A DNA stretch of 64,000 nucleotides from Euglena gracilis (GCA_039621445.1 CP154957.1:43192212-43256211); one strand, 5' to 3'. Shown: positions 23,311-35,109, numbered from the stretch's first letter. Made by a program: numbers and translations. The notes: generated by a model from the sequence alone, not told the origin.

Positions 23311-25870
23311 TTGGGTTATAAATAGACCAAGATGGGGGAGGGTTCAAAATTCCGTGAGGCAGCAGAAGATACTATGCATTGGATGGTGCAAGCAAAAGGA
23401 AATTTGCATGGTGACGTAAATCAGCACAAATTCAACAAACTGTGGAGAGTGCTGTGTCTCACCGCAGTTTGGAGGGGGCAAAAAAAAAAAACAGCAAAAC
23501 GAAAAGAACACATACGCTGCTTAAAATTAGGAAGACCCATCAGTTCCTTGCCTCAATTTTTCTTTGTCTTCGCTCCTCTCCCCAAAAAACCCTCCCCCCC
23601 CCCACGCCTCCCACCCTCCCCAAAAGGGGCTGGGGACGGGCACTGCATGGAGGTGCATATGGGAATGGATGGGAGACTGTCATGAAAATGTCATGAAAAT
23701 AGGGAGGGGCTGGGAATGCAGGAGGTGCTGATGAAAACTTGTTTTCCCCTAGGTGTTCCCCACAATTCTCCTTTCACTGGAATATGTGAGTGTTATACTT
23801 TCTAAGTCATTTGGGCTTCTACCACAATGGGGTTTCATTTAGAAATTAGGAGGTTTGCAGCGAAGAGTATTTAAGTTGCCCAATTGGTGTGTCAGTGTGT
23901 ACTGACTGGTATGAGCTGCAAGAGAAAGTTGTGGTTGAGAATTAAGAAAATGCTCAAAGCGGCGGTGCCAATAAGTGGTTGCACTTAAACAGCTTGAACA
24001 AAATTTAGACAAAGCGGAAGGAAGGGGTTCGTTCTCATATGCTTAAAGACCAGGGTATTTGTGAAGTGTGTGGGGTGGGTGGTGGGTGGAGGCAGAGCCG
24101 GGGCAGGGTTCCTGGGTGCCAAACGGGGGGGGTGGTGGGGAGATTGGGGGGTGGCGAGTCGGCGTCCACCATGCTCGGCCGCAAGCTGGTGGGGGAGCGG
24201 GGGGGGGGGCTGGCAGAAAAACGGTGTTAGGCCCATTGTGACCCATGGTGACCGATCCAAGGTAAAAATTCCAAGAGGCAAGCAAAAGAAATCATGAATT
24301 GGATGGTGCAGACAAAATATGTTTGTATGCTGATCCCGTCAGGCTGTGAGATAAATCAGCAGAAATTCAACAAACCGTGGAGAGAGCGTGTCTCACGGCG
24401 GTCTGGAGGGGGAAGGGGCGTGCACTGCTGCCACATATGGATGCATTGGAGAGGAAAATAGGCCTAGGCGCTGATGAAAATTTATTTTCCCCGGTGTTCC
24501 CCCACCTTTATTCATGTCCTGGATTTTAGAAATGTAACTTTATGTTATATGTGTATTTCCACCTTAATGGGTCTTATTTCAGGATTTCGGGGGTTCGCTG
24601 CGAAGAGTATTTAAGCTGCCCAATTGTTGTGCAGTGTGTGTTGATCGAAAGCAGCAGCAGCAAGAGAAATTTGTGGATGAGAATTAAGAGAATGGTCAAA
24701 GCGGAGGTTGCCCATATGTGGTTGCACTTAAGCGGCTTCTGAGCTTGAACAAAGTTTAGACAAAGGGAAGGGGTTCCCATATACTCAAAACTCGGTACTT
24801 GTGGTGTGTGTGGGGTGGGTTTGGTGGTGGTGGGTGGAGGCAGAGCCGGGGCAGGGTTCCCGGGTGCGGGGGGCGGACGGGGGATGGCTGTGCGGCGTCC
24901 ATCATGCTCGGAGGGGAGCTGGTGGGTGGGGGGGGCAGGGCTGGCAGCCACGGTGCCAGGCCCACTGAAAGATTATGACTAGTGAAAGAGGGGGGATTTC
25001 AAAATTCCACGAGGCAACAAAAGAAACAATCAATTTGCAGGTGTGTGCAAAACATGTCTGCATGCTGACGTCAGGCTGCGAGATAAGTCAGTATAAATGC
25101 AACAAACCGTGGAGAGAGCTGTTTCACGCCGCGGTCTGGAGAGGGATGGGGCGTGCACTGCTGCCACATATGAATGGATTGGACAAGAACATGGGCCTGG
25201 TGTCATGAAGGCGGGGAGGAGGCTGGCGGCGGGGGGGGGGGGGGTGCAGGAGGTGCTGATGTAAATTGATTTTTGCCAAAGGGTGCCTTTCTTCTTTCCC
25301 TGCAATTTGGAAGAAATTATTCTTTATGTTTTTTGTGGGCTGCCACAATGGGTCTTATTTCAGAAATTTTGGGGTAAAGCATTTGCTGCTGAGTGAGCAG
25401 CAGCAATTGTGGATGAAATTTGTGGTGGGATTCAGGAGAGTATTTAAAGCAGCGGTTGTGTCAAATGGCCTGCATATAAATGGTTGCATTTCAGCAGCTA
25501 GCACCAAATCAATGTAATGCAGGGGGAGTTTCCTGATAACTTAAATAGTGGGGTAATTGAGTGGGGTGATTGGGGTGGGGATGGCGGAAGGGGGTGATTG
25601 GTGGCCACCATGCTTGGTGGGGGGAGTGGGATGAGCTGGGGGGGGGGGGCGGCTTGCAGAAACACGGTGTCAGGCCTGACTGGCTCAAGAGGGGGGGGGT
25701 CAAAGTCCGAGGCAACAAAATAAACCATCAATTTGCTGGTGCATGCAAAACACGTTCGCATGCTGATGCCAGGCTGTGAGATAAATTAGCACAAATGCAG
25801 CAAACCATGGAGAGAGTGTAGGGGGGTAGGGTAGGGGGTGGGGGGGCAAGGGAGGGGGGGGATAGGGTTT
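23310..25870 (+). repeat. Macrosatellite block B: three diverged units plus a truncated fourth
   Basis: The gtgcaagcaaaa/gtgcagacaaaa/gtgtgtgcaaaa/gtgcatgcaaaa words lie at about 23,388, 24,306, 25,039 and 25,740, giving steps of 918, 733 and 701 bp. The first unit is longer because of an inserted A-tract and C-rich segment at about 23,475-23,640. The fourth breaks off at about 25,815 and returns to the degenerate minisatellite. Confidence 0.9.
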
Positions 25871-26645
25871 GGGTCTGGGTTTGAGCTCCGGGCTTCGGGT
25901 GTGTAATACACCATGGTGGTGAGATTATCCGGGGGTTCGATTGGTAGTGGGGTGGGAAAATCACCGGGGGGGGGGGTGTTTGCGGAAATTTGGTGCATTG
26001 GATTTGAGGTAAAATGATATTTGTGGAAGACAACGGGGGGTTCGGTTTTCCAGAAGTTCAGCGGGCAGAATACCATGGGTTGGTCGGAGTTATCCGGAAT
26101 TTCGACGGGTCGCCACAGGGTGGCTGGGGTGTACCTAAATTCAGTAGGTGGTAAAAAACCACGGAGTGGTTGGGGAGGCTTGGAATACGGTGTGTTGAAT
26201 ATGACGGGGTATTTGAAGTGGTCCGGAAGCTCGGTGGGTGAGACACCATCTGGGCAAGGGGGTTATCCACAGTTTGGAGGGCAGAATACCACGGATTTAT
26301 CAGGTTTATTCAGGAATTGGAAAGGTACACCATGGGGGGTTGGGTTATCAAGAAGTTTGGTGGGTTGTGGTTATTCTGAAATTTAGTGGTTGGTGTAATC
26401 CAGAAGAATAGAAGTTCGGTGGGTCACAAACCAAAGGTGGGGGTATCCAGAAGCTCGGTGGGAGTTTGCTTTATGAATATGGTGGGCAAAACACCGCGGT
26501 GTATTTAAAGCATTGTGACTGCCAAAGTTTGGTAGGTGAAATACATGGGGTGATTGGGGCCACCCAGAAGCTTGGTGGGGACAACACGGGTCGATTTGTG
26601 TAATCCGGATGCCCAGGGGGGAAAACCAAAGGGTATTTGGGTTAT
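25870..26645 (+). repeat. Degenerate G/T-rich minisatellite, block 3
   Basis: Same loose core as blocks 1 and 2 (ccagaagttcagcgggcaga, gttatcc, accacgg), again G-rich on the plus strand. Confidence 0.85.
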
Positions 26646-28150
26646 AAATGGACCAAAATGAGTTCAAAAAATCTGAGAGGCAGCAGGAAAAACCATGCAT
26701 TGGATGGTACACGCAAAATTGTTTGAATGCTGATTTCAGGCTGTGAGATGAATCAGCATAGATTCAACAGACCGTAGAGAGAGCTGTGTCTCACTGCGGT
26801 CACTGCGGATTGGGGTGCATTGCACATCGAAGTGCTTTTGGGAATGGATGGGAAAGGAAAAAGGGTGCGGCGCTGATGAAAATTTACTTTCCCCTGGGTG
26901 TTCCCTGTCTTTCTCCTTTCCCTGGGATTTGGGAATATTCTTCTTCATGATCTACTTGGGTTTCCACCCCTATGGGGTTAAATTCAGAAATCTGGGGTTT
27001 TGCAACGAAGCATTTGAGCTGCCCCACTGGTGTGTCAGTGTGAAATGACTGTTATAAGCTGCAAGAATGAATTTTATGCAATTTGTGGGTGAAAATTAGG
27101 AGAGTGTTTGAAGCGGCGGTTGCAGATAAGTGGTTAAACTTAACCGGCTGGAACAAAATTTAGACAAAGCGGGGGGAAGAGGTTCCCAGAAACTTACAGA
27201 GTAGGGTATTGGTAGGTGCGTGGGGTGGGTAGTGGGTGGAGACAGAGCCAGGGCAGGGCTCCCGGGTGCCGGACGAGGGGTGGCAGGGGGGGTCGGCGGC
27301 TACAGTGCTTGGTGGGGGGAGGGGGGTGAGCTGGGGCGGGGGCGGCGGGGGTGGCAGGGCGGTGCCAGGCCCATCGTGACCAGTCCAAGGTTAAAAGTTC
27401 AAGAGGCTGCAAAGGAAACCACAACTTGGCCGGTGCATGCAAAATACGGTTGCACACTGATGTCAGGCTTGAGATAAAACAGCATGAATGCAACAAACCA
27501 CGGAGAGAGCTGTGCCTCAGCGTGGTCTGGAGGGGGATTGGGATGTGCACGGCTGCCACATATGACTGAATGGAGGAAGAAAATGGGCCTGGTATCGTGA
27601 AAACGGGGAGCGGGCTGGGAGCAGGCAGCGCTGATGAAAACATGTTTTCCCCACAAGGTTTCCCCCTTTCCTTTCATCTTTCCCTGGAATTTGGGGGAGG
27701 ATATTTTTATGTTTTGCATGTGTATCTACCACAGTGGGGTTTTCCTTTCAGAAATTTTGGGGATCACAACGAAGAGGATGTGAGCTGCCTACTGGCGTGT
27801 TTTGACTGAAATGAGCAGCAGGAGAAAATTGGATGAAATTTGTGGGCAAAACTAAGAGACAGTTTAAAGCAGAGTTCGTGTGTAGATGGTTCAATGTTAG
27901 CAGCCAGCACTAGATCAATGGAAGACAGGGGGGAGTTTCTTGATTAAAGAGTTGGGTGTTTGTGCGTGAGTGTGGCGGCAGTGGGTGGAGGCAGAGTCGA
28001 GCAGGGTGTCGGACGGGGGCTGGCGGGGGGGGGGGGGGCGGGGGCCGCCATGTTTGGTGGGGGAGAGGGGTGAGCTCTGCGGGGGGGGGGGGGGGGTGGC
28101 GGGGGCGGGGGGGGTTGGCAGAAACGCGGTGCCAGGCCTACCGGAAGATT
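26645..28150 (+). repeat. Macrosatellite block C: two units, near-copies of block A
   Basis: Units start at about 26,650 and 27,370. They match block A more closely than block B, including ctgatgaaaatttactttcc and gggattgggaat-type segments. One unit fewer than block A is present before the shared variant unit begins. Confidence 0.9.
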
Positions 28151-29150
28151 ATAACTGGTCCGAGAGGTGGGGGGGGGGGGGTCAAAATTCGGAGAGGCAA
28201 CAAAGGAAGCCATCAAATGGCTGGTGCACGCAAAACACTTTCGCATGCCGATGTCAGGCTTCGAAATGAATCAGAACAAAGGCAACAAACCATCTCAACA
28301 GACCATGGAGAGAGCTGTGTCTCACCACGTTCTGTGGGGTCTGGGGTCGTGCACTGCCGCCATTTAGCAAAAGATGGAAGAAGAATGGTGGGCCTGGTGT
28401 GGGAAATGGCGGGAGCTGAATTGGCTGGGTACTGGGTAGGCAGAAAAATGATCCTTCCCGAGGGTTCTGGGAGGGGTATGGTTGCAAGTGCACATACTTG
28501 CAACATATACGGTTTGGATGTGTGTATGTACTGTGTTAAGTCGCACAAAAACTTGGAGGGCTCATGGGGGCCAGCCAGGATGGATTAGATGAGACCGTGC
28601 CATGGGAGCAGGCCATGAGAGTGAGATGAGACCGTGCCCATGGGAGCAGGCCATGAGATGAGACCGTGCCCATGGGAGCAGGCCATGAGATGAGACCGTG
28701 CCCATGGGGGCAGGCCATGAGATGAGACCGTGCCCATGGGAGCAGGCCATGAGATGAGACCGTGCCCATGGGAGCAGGCCATGAGTGGGGCATACCAACA
28801 GGGAACTCGGAGTTCCGCTCAGCAGGCACTGGACCCACCCAAGGCGGAAATCAACCTCAAATTGAGGTTTGGGAGGGGCACACACAACGTTTAAGAAATT
28901 ATCAAGATTTGAGGAGGTACACTTAGTATTCGGGTATTCGGTAGGGCTGGCAAAATGGTGCCTCTTGCGATGCATAGTATGTGCATGGAAGACATGTGAA
29001 CGTAAATGTCAGTTGCAGTATGGTATATGTCTGCAAGGAAAACAGGGGGACAAAAGGGATTAAGACATTTTGATTACAGCAATTCCTGAGTTATGCAGAG
29101 CCGATTTGGGGCTGCCTGGAGGGGGGCTGCAAATCGGAGCTGTGGGTTGC
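28150..29150 (+). repeat. Variant macrosatellite unit with 32-bp minisatellite (copy 2)
   Basis: Direct duplicate of 17,690-18,645 with high identity through tgcaaatcggagctgtgggt. There it diverges: copy 1 enters a plus-oriented 47-bp array, while copy 2 enters about 200 bp of other sequence. Confidence 0.93.
28590..28785 (+). repeat. 32-bp minisatellite, six copies
   Basis: Same unit as 18,100-18,290 with copy-number and spacer differences. The first copy carries a 1-base deletion (gtgccatggg). Confidence 0.95.
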
Positions 29151-29344
29151 TCACATGAGCAGGGGTCAAGGAAAGGGGTGGTTGGCATTTCTTCCAGGGG
29201 AATGTGGGTCCCAAATGGTGCAGGTGGGGAAGATCCACCTCTTCCCAGAAATTTTGCCCGGTTCGCCGCGCCTTTGGCACGTTGACCCCCTCCCGCCACG
29301 GGGAGGCTGGGCACCGCTGGGGTCCCGGTGGGAGGGTAAGGAGA

Positions 29345-29392
29345 GGAGGGGGGGGGGGTGGTCCGGACCCCCCCCCCCTGCGGGCCAGTCCA
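29345..29392 (+). repeat. Partial GGTCCGGACC G-tract element at the array junction
   Basis: A G-tract, tggtccggacc, C-tract and ctgcgggccag immediately precede the minus-oriented 47-bp array. Confidence 0.85.
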
Positions 29393-31470
29393 TCCAACCG
29401 AACTATTTCTTGGGCCGTCCAACAAGTCTGTGGTGTTCATCCAACCGAACTTCATCTGGGCCCGTCCAACAAGTCTGTCGTGCTCATCCAACCGAACGTC
29501 TTCTGGGGCCGTCCAACAAGTTTGTGGTGTTCATCCAACCGAACTTCATCTGGGGCCGTCCATCAAGTCTGCGGTGTTCATCCATCCAACCGAACTATTT
29601 ATCGGGCCGTCCAACAAGTCTGTGGTGTTCATCCAACCGAACTTCAACTGGGGCGATCCAACAACTCTGTGGTGTTCATCCAACCGAACTTCATCTGGGG
29701 CGATCCAACAACTCTGTGGTGTTCGACCAACTGAACTTCTTCTGGGGCCGTCCAACAAGTCTGCGGTGTTCATCCAACCGAACTTCATCTGAGGCCGTCC
29801 AACAAGTCTGTGGTGTTCATCCAACCGAACTTCAACTGGGGCGATCCAACAACTCTGTGGTGTTCATCCAACCGAACTTCATCTGGGGCCGTCCATCAAG
29901 TCTGCGGTGTTCATCCATCCAACCGAACTATTTATCGGGCCGTCCAACAAGTCTGTGGTGTTCATCCAACCGAACTTCAACTGGGGCGATCCAACAACTC
30001 TGTGGTGTTCATCCAACCGAACTTCATCTGGGGCGATCCAACAACTCTGTGGTGTTCGACCAACTGAACTTCTTCTGGGGCCGTCCAACAAGTCTGCGGT
30101 GTTCATCCAACCGAACTTCATCTGAGGCCGTCCAACAACTCTGTGGTGTTCATCCAACCGAACTTCAACTGGGGCGATCCAACAACTCTGTGGTGTTCAT
30201 CCAACCGAACTTCAACTTTACCCGTCCAACAAGTCTGTGGTGTTCATCCAACCGAACGTCTTCTGGAGCCGTCCAACAAGTCTGTAGTGTTCATCCAACC
30301 GAACTTCATCTGGGCGATCCAACAAGTCTGCGGTGTTCATCCATCCAACCGAACTTCATCTGAGGCCATCCAACAAGTCTGTGGTGTTCATCCAACCGAA
30401 CGTCTTCTGGGGCCGCCCAACAAGTCTGTGGTGTTCATCCAACCGAACTTCAATTTTACCCGTCCAACAAGTCTGTGGTGTTCATCCAACCGAACTTCAT
30501 CTGGGGCGATCCAACAAGTCTGCGGTGTTCACCCATCCAACCGAACTTCATCTGGGGCCGTCCAACAAGTCTGTGGTGTTCATCCAACCGACCTTCAAGT
30601 CCAACAAGTCCAACAAGTCTGTGGTGTTCATCCAACCGAACGTCTTCTGGGGCCGTCCAACAAGTTTGTGGTGTTCGACCAACCGAACTTCTTCTGGGTC
30701 CGTCCATCAAATCTGCGGTGTTCATCCATCCAACCGAACTATTTCTTGGGCCGTCCAACAAGTCTGTGGTGTTCATCCAACCGAACTTCATCTGGGCCCG
30801 TCCAACAAGTCTGTCGTGCTCATCCAACCGAACGTCTTCTGGGGCCGTCCAACAAGTTTGTGGTGTTCATCCAACCGAACTTCATCTGGGGCCGTCCATC
30901 AAGTCTGCGGTGTTCATCCATCCAACCGAACTATTTATCGGGCCGTCCAACAAGTCTGTGGTGTTCATCCAACCGAACTTCAACTGGGGCGATCCAACAA
31001 CTCTGTGGTGTTCATCCAACCGAACTTCATCTGGGGCGATCCAACAACTCTGTGGTGTTCATCCAACCGAACTTCATCTGGGGCGATCCAACAACTCTGT
31101 GGTGTTCGACCAACTGAACTTCTTCTGGGGCCGTCCAACAAGTCTGCGGTGTTCATCCAACCGAACTTCATCTGAGGCCGTCCAACAAGTCTGTGGTGTT
31201 CATCCAACCGTATATCTCTTGGGGCCGTCCAACAAGTCTGTTGTTCTTCATCCAACCGTACATCTCTTGGGGCCGTCCATCAAGTCTGTGGTGTTCATCC
31301 AACCGAACTATTTCTGGGGCTGTCCAACAAGTCTCTGGTGTTCATCCAACCGAACTTCATCTGGGCGATCCAACAAGTCTGCGGTGTTCATCCAACCGAA
31401 CTTCATCTGGGGCGATCCAACAAGTTTGTGGTGTTCATCCAACCGAACGTCTTCTGGGGCCGTCCAAGTC
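29393..31470 (-). repeat. 47-bp minisatellite array, about 44 copies, minus orientation
   Basis: Reverse complement of the 11,060-13,890 array. Rare variants recur in mirrored order near the distal end, for example the ccgtatatctcttggggcc unit that matches ggcccaaagagatatacgg at about 11,260. The two arrays are therefore inverted duplicates rather than independent expansions. Open plus-strand frames through it are not genes. Confidence 0.97.
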
Positions 31471-31645
31471 TGTGTCTGCTGGGGCTGCTGAGCTGCTGAA
31501 TGTCACGGTCTCCTGCATTGGTGTTCAAGTGTGCCCGGGCCCTGGGTGTGCCCCACGGAAGCTGGCCTGGCACTCATGCTGGGTCTGCTGACCGTGGGCA
31601 CTGCGCTTCAGCAGGGCAAAGCAAACCCAAACCCAAACCCCTGCG
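31471..31645 (-). repeat. Flank of the inverted array (inverted copy of 10,895-11,060)
   Basis: Reads gtctgtgtctgctggggctg through cgcttcagcagggcaaagca to a (AAACCC)3 run. This mirrors the left flank of the plus array. Confidence 0.9.
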
Positions 31646-32010
31646 GGCCAGGAGGGGGGGGGGGACACCCCCCCACCCTAAACAGTGGCGCGGTCAGGGT
31701 GACCGATTTTCGGCCCGGCGCTTTGCGCCGGGCCGAAAATTTTTGACCCCCCAAAACGACCAAAAGTGCCATTTTGAGCACTTTTTGGGCAAAAATTGGC
31801 CAAAAATGCAAAAAAATTTCGGCGCGAAGCGCCGGAGGAAAAAATTGACCCTTTTTGGGGGGGTCCCGGGTACCCCCCGAGGGTCGGTCCGGACCCCCCT
31901 TGCAGGTGGGGGGGGGTGGTCCGGACCCCCCCTGCGGGCCAGGAGGGGGGGGGGGGGGGGGGGGGCACCCCCCACCTAAACCATGTACGCCCTCCTTATA
32001 TCGAACCCTG
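31646..32010. repeat. Hairpin-bearing G-tract element cluster
   Basis: Contains a perfect 16-bp inverted repeat, attttcggcccggcgc / gcgccgggccgaaaat, at 31,706-31,740 with a 3-nt loop. It is followed by ggcgcgaagcgcc near 31,820, two GGTCCGGACC palindromes in G/C tracts, and a second full cacctaaaccatgtacgccc tail. It has repeat partners at 18,882-19,010. Confidence 0.85.
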
Positions 32011-33000
32011 CCCCCCCCCCCGGAGGTCCAACCTTGAAAAATCCCTGCTTCCCACACCTCAACCTGGTTGCTGGAGGGAGACGTCTCAGAGTTGTCGAGG
32101 ACGGCCCCCTGAAGGTGGGTAGAAGTGAGTGTGGGGAGGGGGTTGAAATAGGATATTTTTCAAGACCGGGGGGGAGGAGAAGGTCCCCCCTAGGGAGGTA
32201 CCGGCCCACTTGATGATAATCGACCGACTTTGGGGGGGGGGGTCGATTTGGGGCCAAAACAAACCGAAAAATGACAAAAACCAGGCCTCTGGCGGTGACG
32301 CACAAGGACCTGAGGGGCTAGTATGCCACCCACCCTCCCTCTGGGGTCCAAACTCCAAATCCAACCCCTGAAGAAGTCTGAAGAACATGAGATCATCGCG
32401 TGTCTCGTTTGCACGTGTGGAAACATTCAAATCCTGAACTCGATGGAAAATGCATTTTAAAAGGGAAATACAAAACCGAAGAACGTCATCGCCATTCCGG
32501 ACTCTTTTCTAGTGAAAAGACACAAAGAGCAAAAGAGACAAAGCAAGAGTATATCATACTTCGCCCTGGCGCTCTGATGTAAAGGAATCATCTGTTGTCG
32601 TTGGTGCATTAGATTCTGGTGTTTCCTGTTGACGATGAGGCAATCATCCCCGTACCAGTCCGCAGTCTGATTTTAGAACTTTCATAGCCATGAGGGAGGG
32701 GAGGGTTGATTGAAGCCTTGAAGATCCTGGACTGCCCACAAAGAGCTGAGTTCTGCCGTAATTTGCTGACAAATATTCTGATTTGTGCTCATTGTTGGTT
32801 TTCAAAGAGGAAAGAACGACGGAGTGTCAAAATGCGGTGGAAAAAAATGCATATCTTCTAAATCACTTATCAACCCCAGAGGGGTTAACATCCAGTTTGG
32901 TGGTCAGCCTGGGGGGGGGGGGGCTAATGGGGGGGGGATGAATCGGTCATAAAGCGAGCGTTGACCTGGAAAAGGCTGAAATATCTTCTTGACATCTTCT
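32011..33000. other. No gene recognised
   Basis: Mixed DNA with G-tracts at 32,230-32,250 and 32,910-32,940. A plus-strand frame of 60 codons at 32,400-32,582 is charged (KYKTEERHRHSGLF) but has no splice sites or recognised motif. Confidence 0.4.
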
Positions 33001-33004
33001 TGAC

Positions 33005-33260
33005 CTGTGAGTGCCTGCCCAGGCAGGCACTGCCCCCCCGGGGGGGGGGTCGGATTTCGGCCTGTGCCCAGGCACATTCCTTTGAAAATAGGCCATTTTT
33101 GGCTTCCCCGCACCTTCGGCGCCGGGGTTGTGCTAGGGCACTTTTGGCCGTGTGCCCTACCCGGTCGGATCGGGAGTGCTTTGGAGCGCCTGCCCAGGCA
33201 GGCACCCCCCCCCGGGGTGGGGTCGACACCCGACTAAAATACAGCCTGGGCTGGACCCCC
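33005..33260 (+). repeat. Most complete copy of the GTGCCTGCCCAGGCAGGCAC dispersed element
   Basis: Joins the left-half sequence seen at 19,440-19,550 to the right-half sequence seen at 13,893-13,960. A segment containing ttcggcgccggggttgtgct lies between. The near-palindrome gcctgcccaggcaggc occurs in both halves. Confidence 0.85.
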
Positions 33261-34080
33261 TGGGGCGAACTGGAAAGGAAATTCACATGGGAGCTTCGCG
33301 TCGCTGATGTCAATACGTTTTTAATATGTGTGCGCGCGTGTGTGTCAATTTTGCTCCAAAAATGCCAAAAACCGGCACTTTGGGACCAAAATTCTTTTTG
33401 GCACTTCATGCCGGTCACAAGAAAATTTTCCCCACTAGCTGGGTTTTTTGCAACTATGGAGGTCAACAAGAAAGTGTTAGGACGTGTTGCACAGCCCCCC
33501 TCCCGGGGGGGGGGGGGTGCTGCAAATTCTTAAGCAGACGTCTGAAGCAGACGGATCTGCAGGGAAAAAATTCTGGGGCCATCATTTTCAAAGATAAACC
33601 TGGGCCACAATTTCCTATCTTTCTGTGAAATCCTGCAAAAATGTCGTTTTGGTATCCCTTGCCTTAAAATACTGCTATCCTCCTTTCCAATTGATGCATC
33701 TTTGTTTCGATAACTGTACAGTTTTCAAAACAAAAAATTATTCAACTATCTCTTTACCCAGGTGCAAACTGTTATCACCTGAAATGTTTGTTGACGCAAC
33801 AGAGGGAGCCAAATCCAGCGATGTGGCCTGTTAACCAGTAATCCCACATCTTTCCCCCCCCAAACCCCAATTCATTCTTTCGGCACCTCTTCTGGAATTT
33901 GGAAAGCACCTTAGCTTCCCAAATATCCTCCCCCTATTATCCTCACTGGCTGGGCTCAAACTCAGGGTTGGCTGGAGAACCCTCCCCCACCCCGGGTCTG
34001 CAAAACCTTTAAAAAAAAAACCCACGGTCAAGAACAGCTGTCTCACACACATGACATATTCGCAAAAGACCCATTTTCAA
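33261..34080. other. No gene recognised
   Basis: AT-rich to neutral sequence with a G-tract at 33,505-33,518. Short overlapping frames only. Confidence 0.4.
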
Positions 34081-34090
34081 TCAGTTCACA

Positions 34091-34124
34091 CCAAACCAGG
34101 GGTTTTCTAAAACCCCTGGTTTGG
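34091..34124. repeat. Perfect 16-bp inverted repeat (hairpin)
   Basis: ccaaaccaggggtttt, a 2-nt spacer, then aaaacccctggtttgg. The arms are fully complementary. Confidence 0.95.
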
Positions 34125-34621
34125 ATCCCAGGGGGGTCCCGCGGGCCGGCTGGAAAAAGGTGCTGGCTGGAAGTAAGGTGCTCGCGGGACCCCCCCCCCC
34201 CGGGGGGGGGGGGGGGGAGGTCTGGAGGGGATTCGAACCCGGCCGGGAGCTGGACCTGGCGGGTACCCCCCAAAAATGCCCACAAAAGCCCAAATCCAGC
34301 TGGGTTGGCATTTTTTTCTCAGCCAAAAACAGGAGGTGAAAACCCAAAAACCACCCAAAAATGCCATTTTGGCCATTTTTGGACCCCATTTTCAATTTTT
34401 TTTTCGGTCCAGCCCGGCTTCGAAGCCCGTCGGGACCCAATTGTATTTCAGTGGACCCCCCCACTGAGGGGGTCCGCAGTCCGGCTGGGAGGTGCTGGCT
34501 GGAAAGAAAGTGTTGGCTGGCTGGACCCCCCCCCCCGGCGGCAGGGTCCCTCCGGCAAACGAAAGCCCGTGCTCCTAACTGATTGGGATGGAGTGTGTCT
34601 GGCTGACATGGCATAAATCTC

Positions 34622-34663
34622 CAACTGGTACCCCCCTCCCTGAATTTGGGGGGGTACCAGTTG
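34622..34663. repeat. 15-bp inverted repeat with 12-nt loop
   Basis: caactggtacccccc ... ggggggtaccagttg. It lies about 530 bp after the hairpin at 34,091, and the sequence between them is rich in C7-C10 and G-tracts. Confidence 0.93.
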
Positions 34664-35109
34664 CAGTATACGGGCACGGGCCGTATGACTTTTTTGGGTG
34701 ACACCACTGATGTGGGTTGGTGCTGTGGAGTTGGGTTCAGGTTAGAATTCTGAGGCCCAACATCCGGCCGAAAAGCCAAACAATTCGGCAAGAATACGGA
34801 CGGAACTTCTCACTGTCGGCCGAAACTCGGGCTGAACACCAGGCCCGTAACCCCGTTTTGGTCACAAACCCAAAGCACCACTTCCCAGGGACAAAGCAGG
34901 TGGTAAAAATCCGTGCGGGCCGACCGTCCGGAGGTCTGTGTCCATTTTTCTCTCTGTTCCCCTGCGGGTTTGGGGCATTGCGGCGGGCCCGGAGTACGGC
35001 AGGGCCATTCCTGGATGGCCCCAGAATGAGTGTCTGCGAGTCATCAAAAAATTCACATGGCCCGTGCCAGTAGTCTCCAAATGGTTCCCGGGGGAGTATA
35101 AAATACACC

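Noticed and set aside
34213-34240. gggttcgaatcccc on the minus strand as a tRNA T-arm
   Set aside because: Isolated B-box-like word in a G/C-tract element. No A-box at the right distance and no foldable tRNA.
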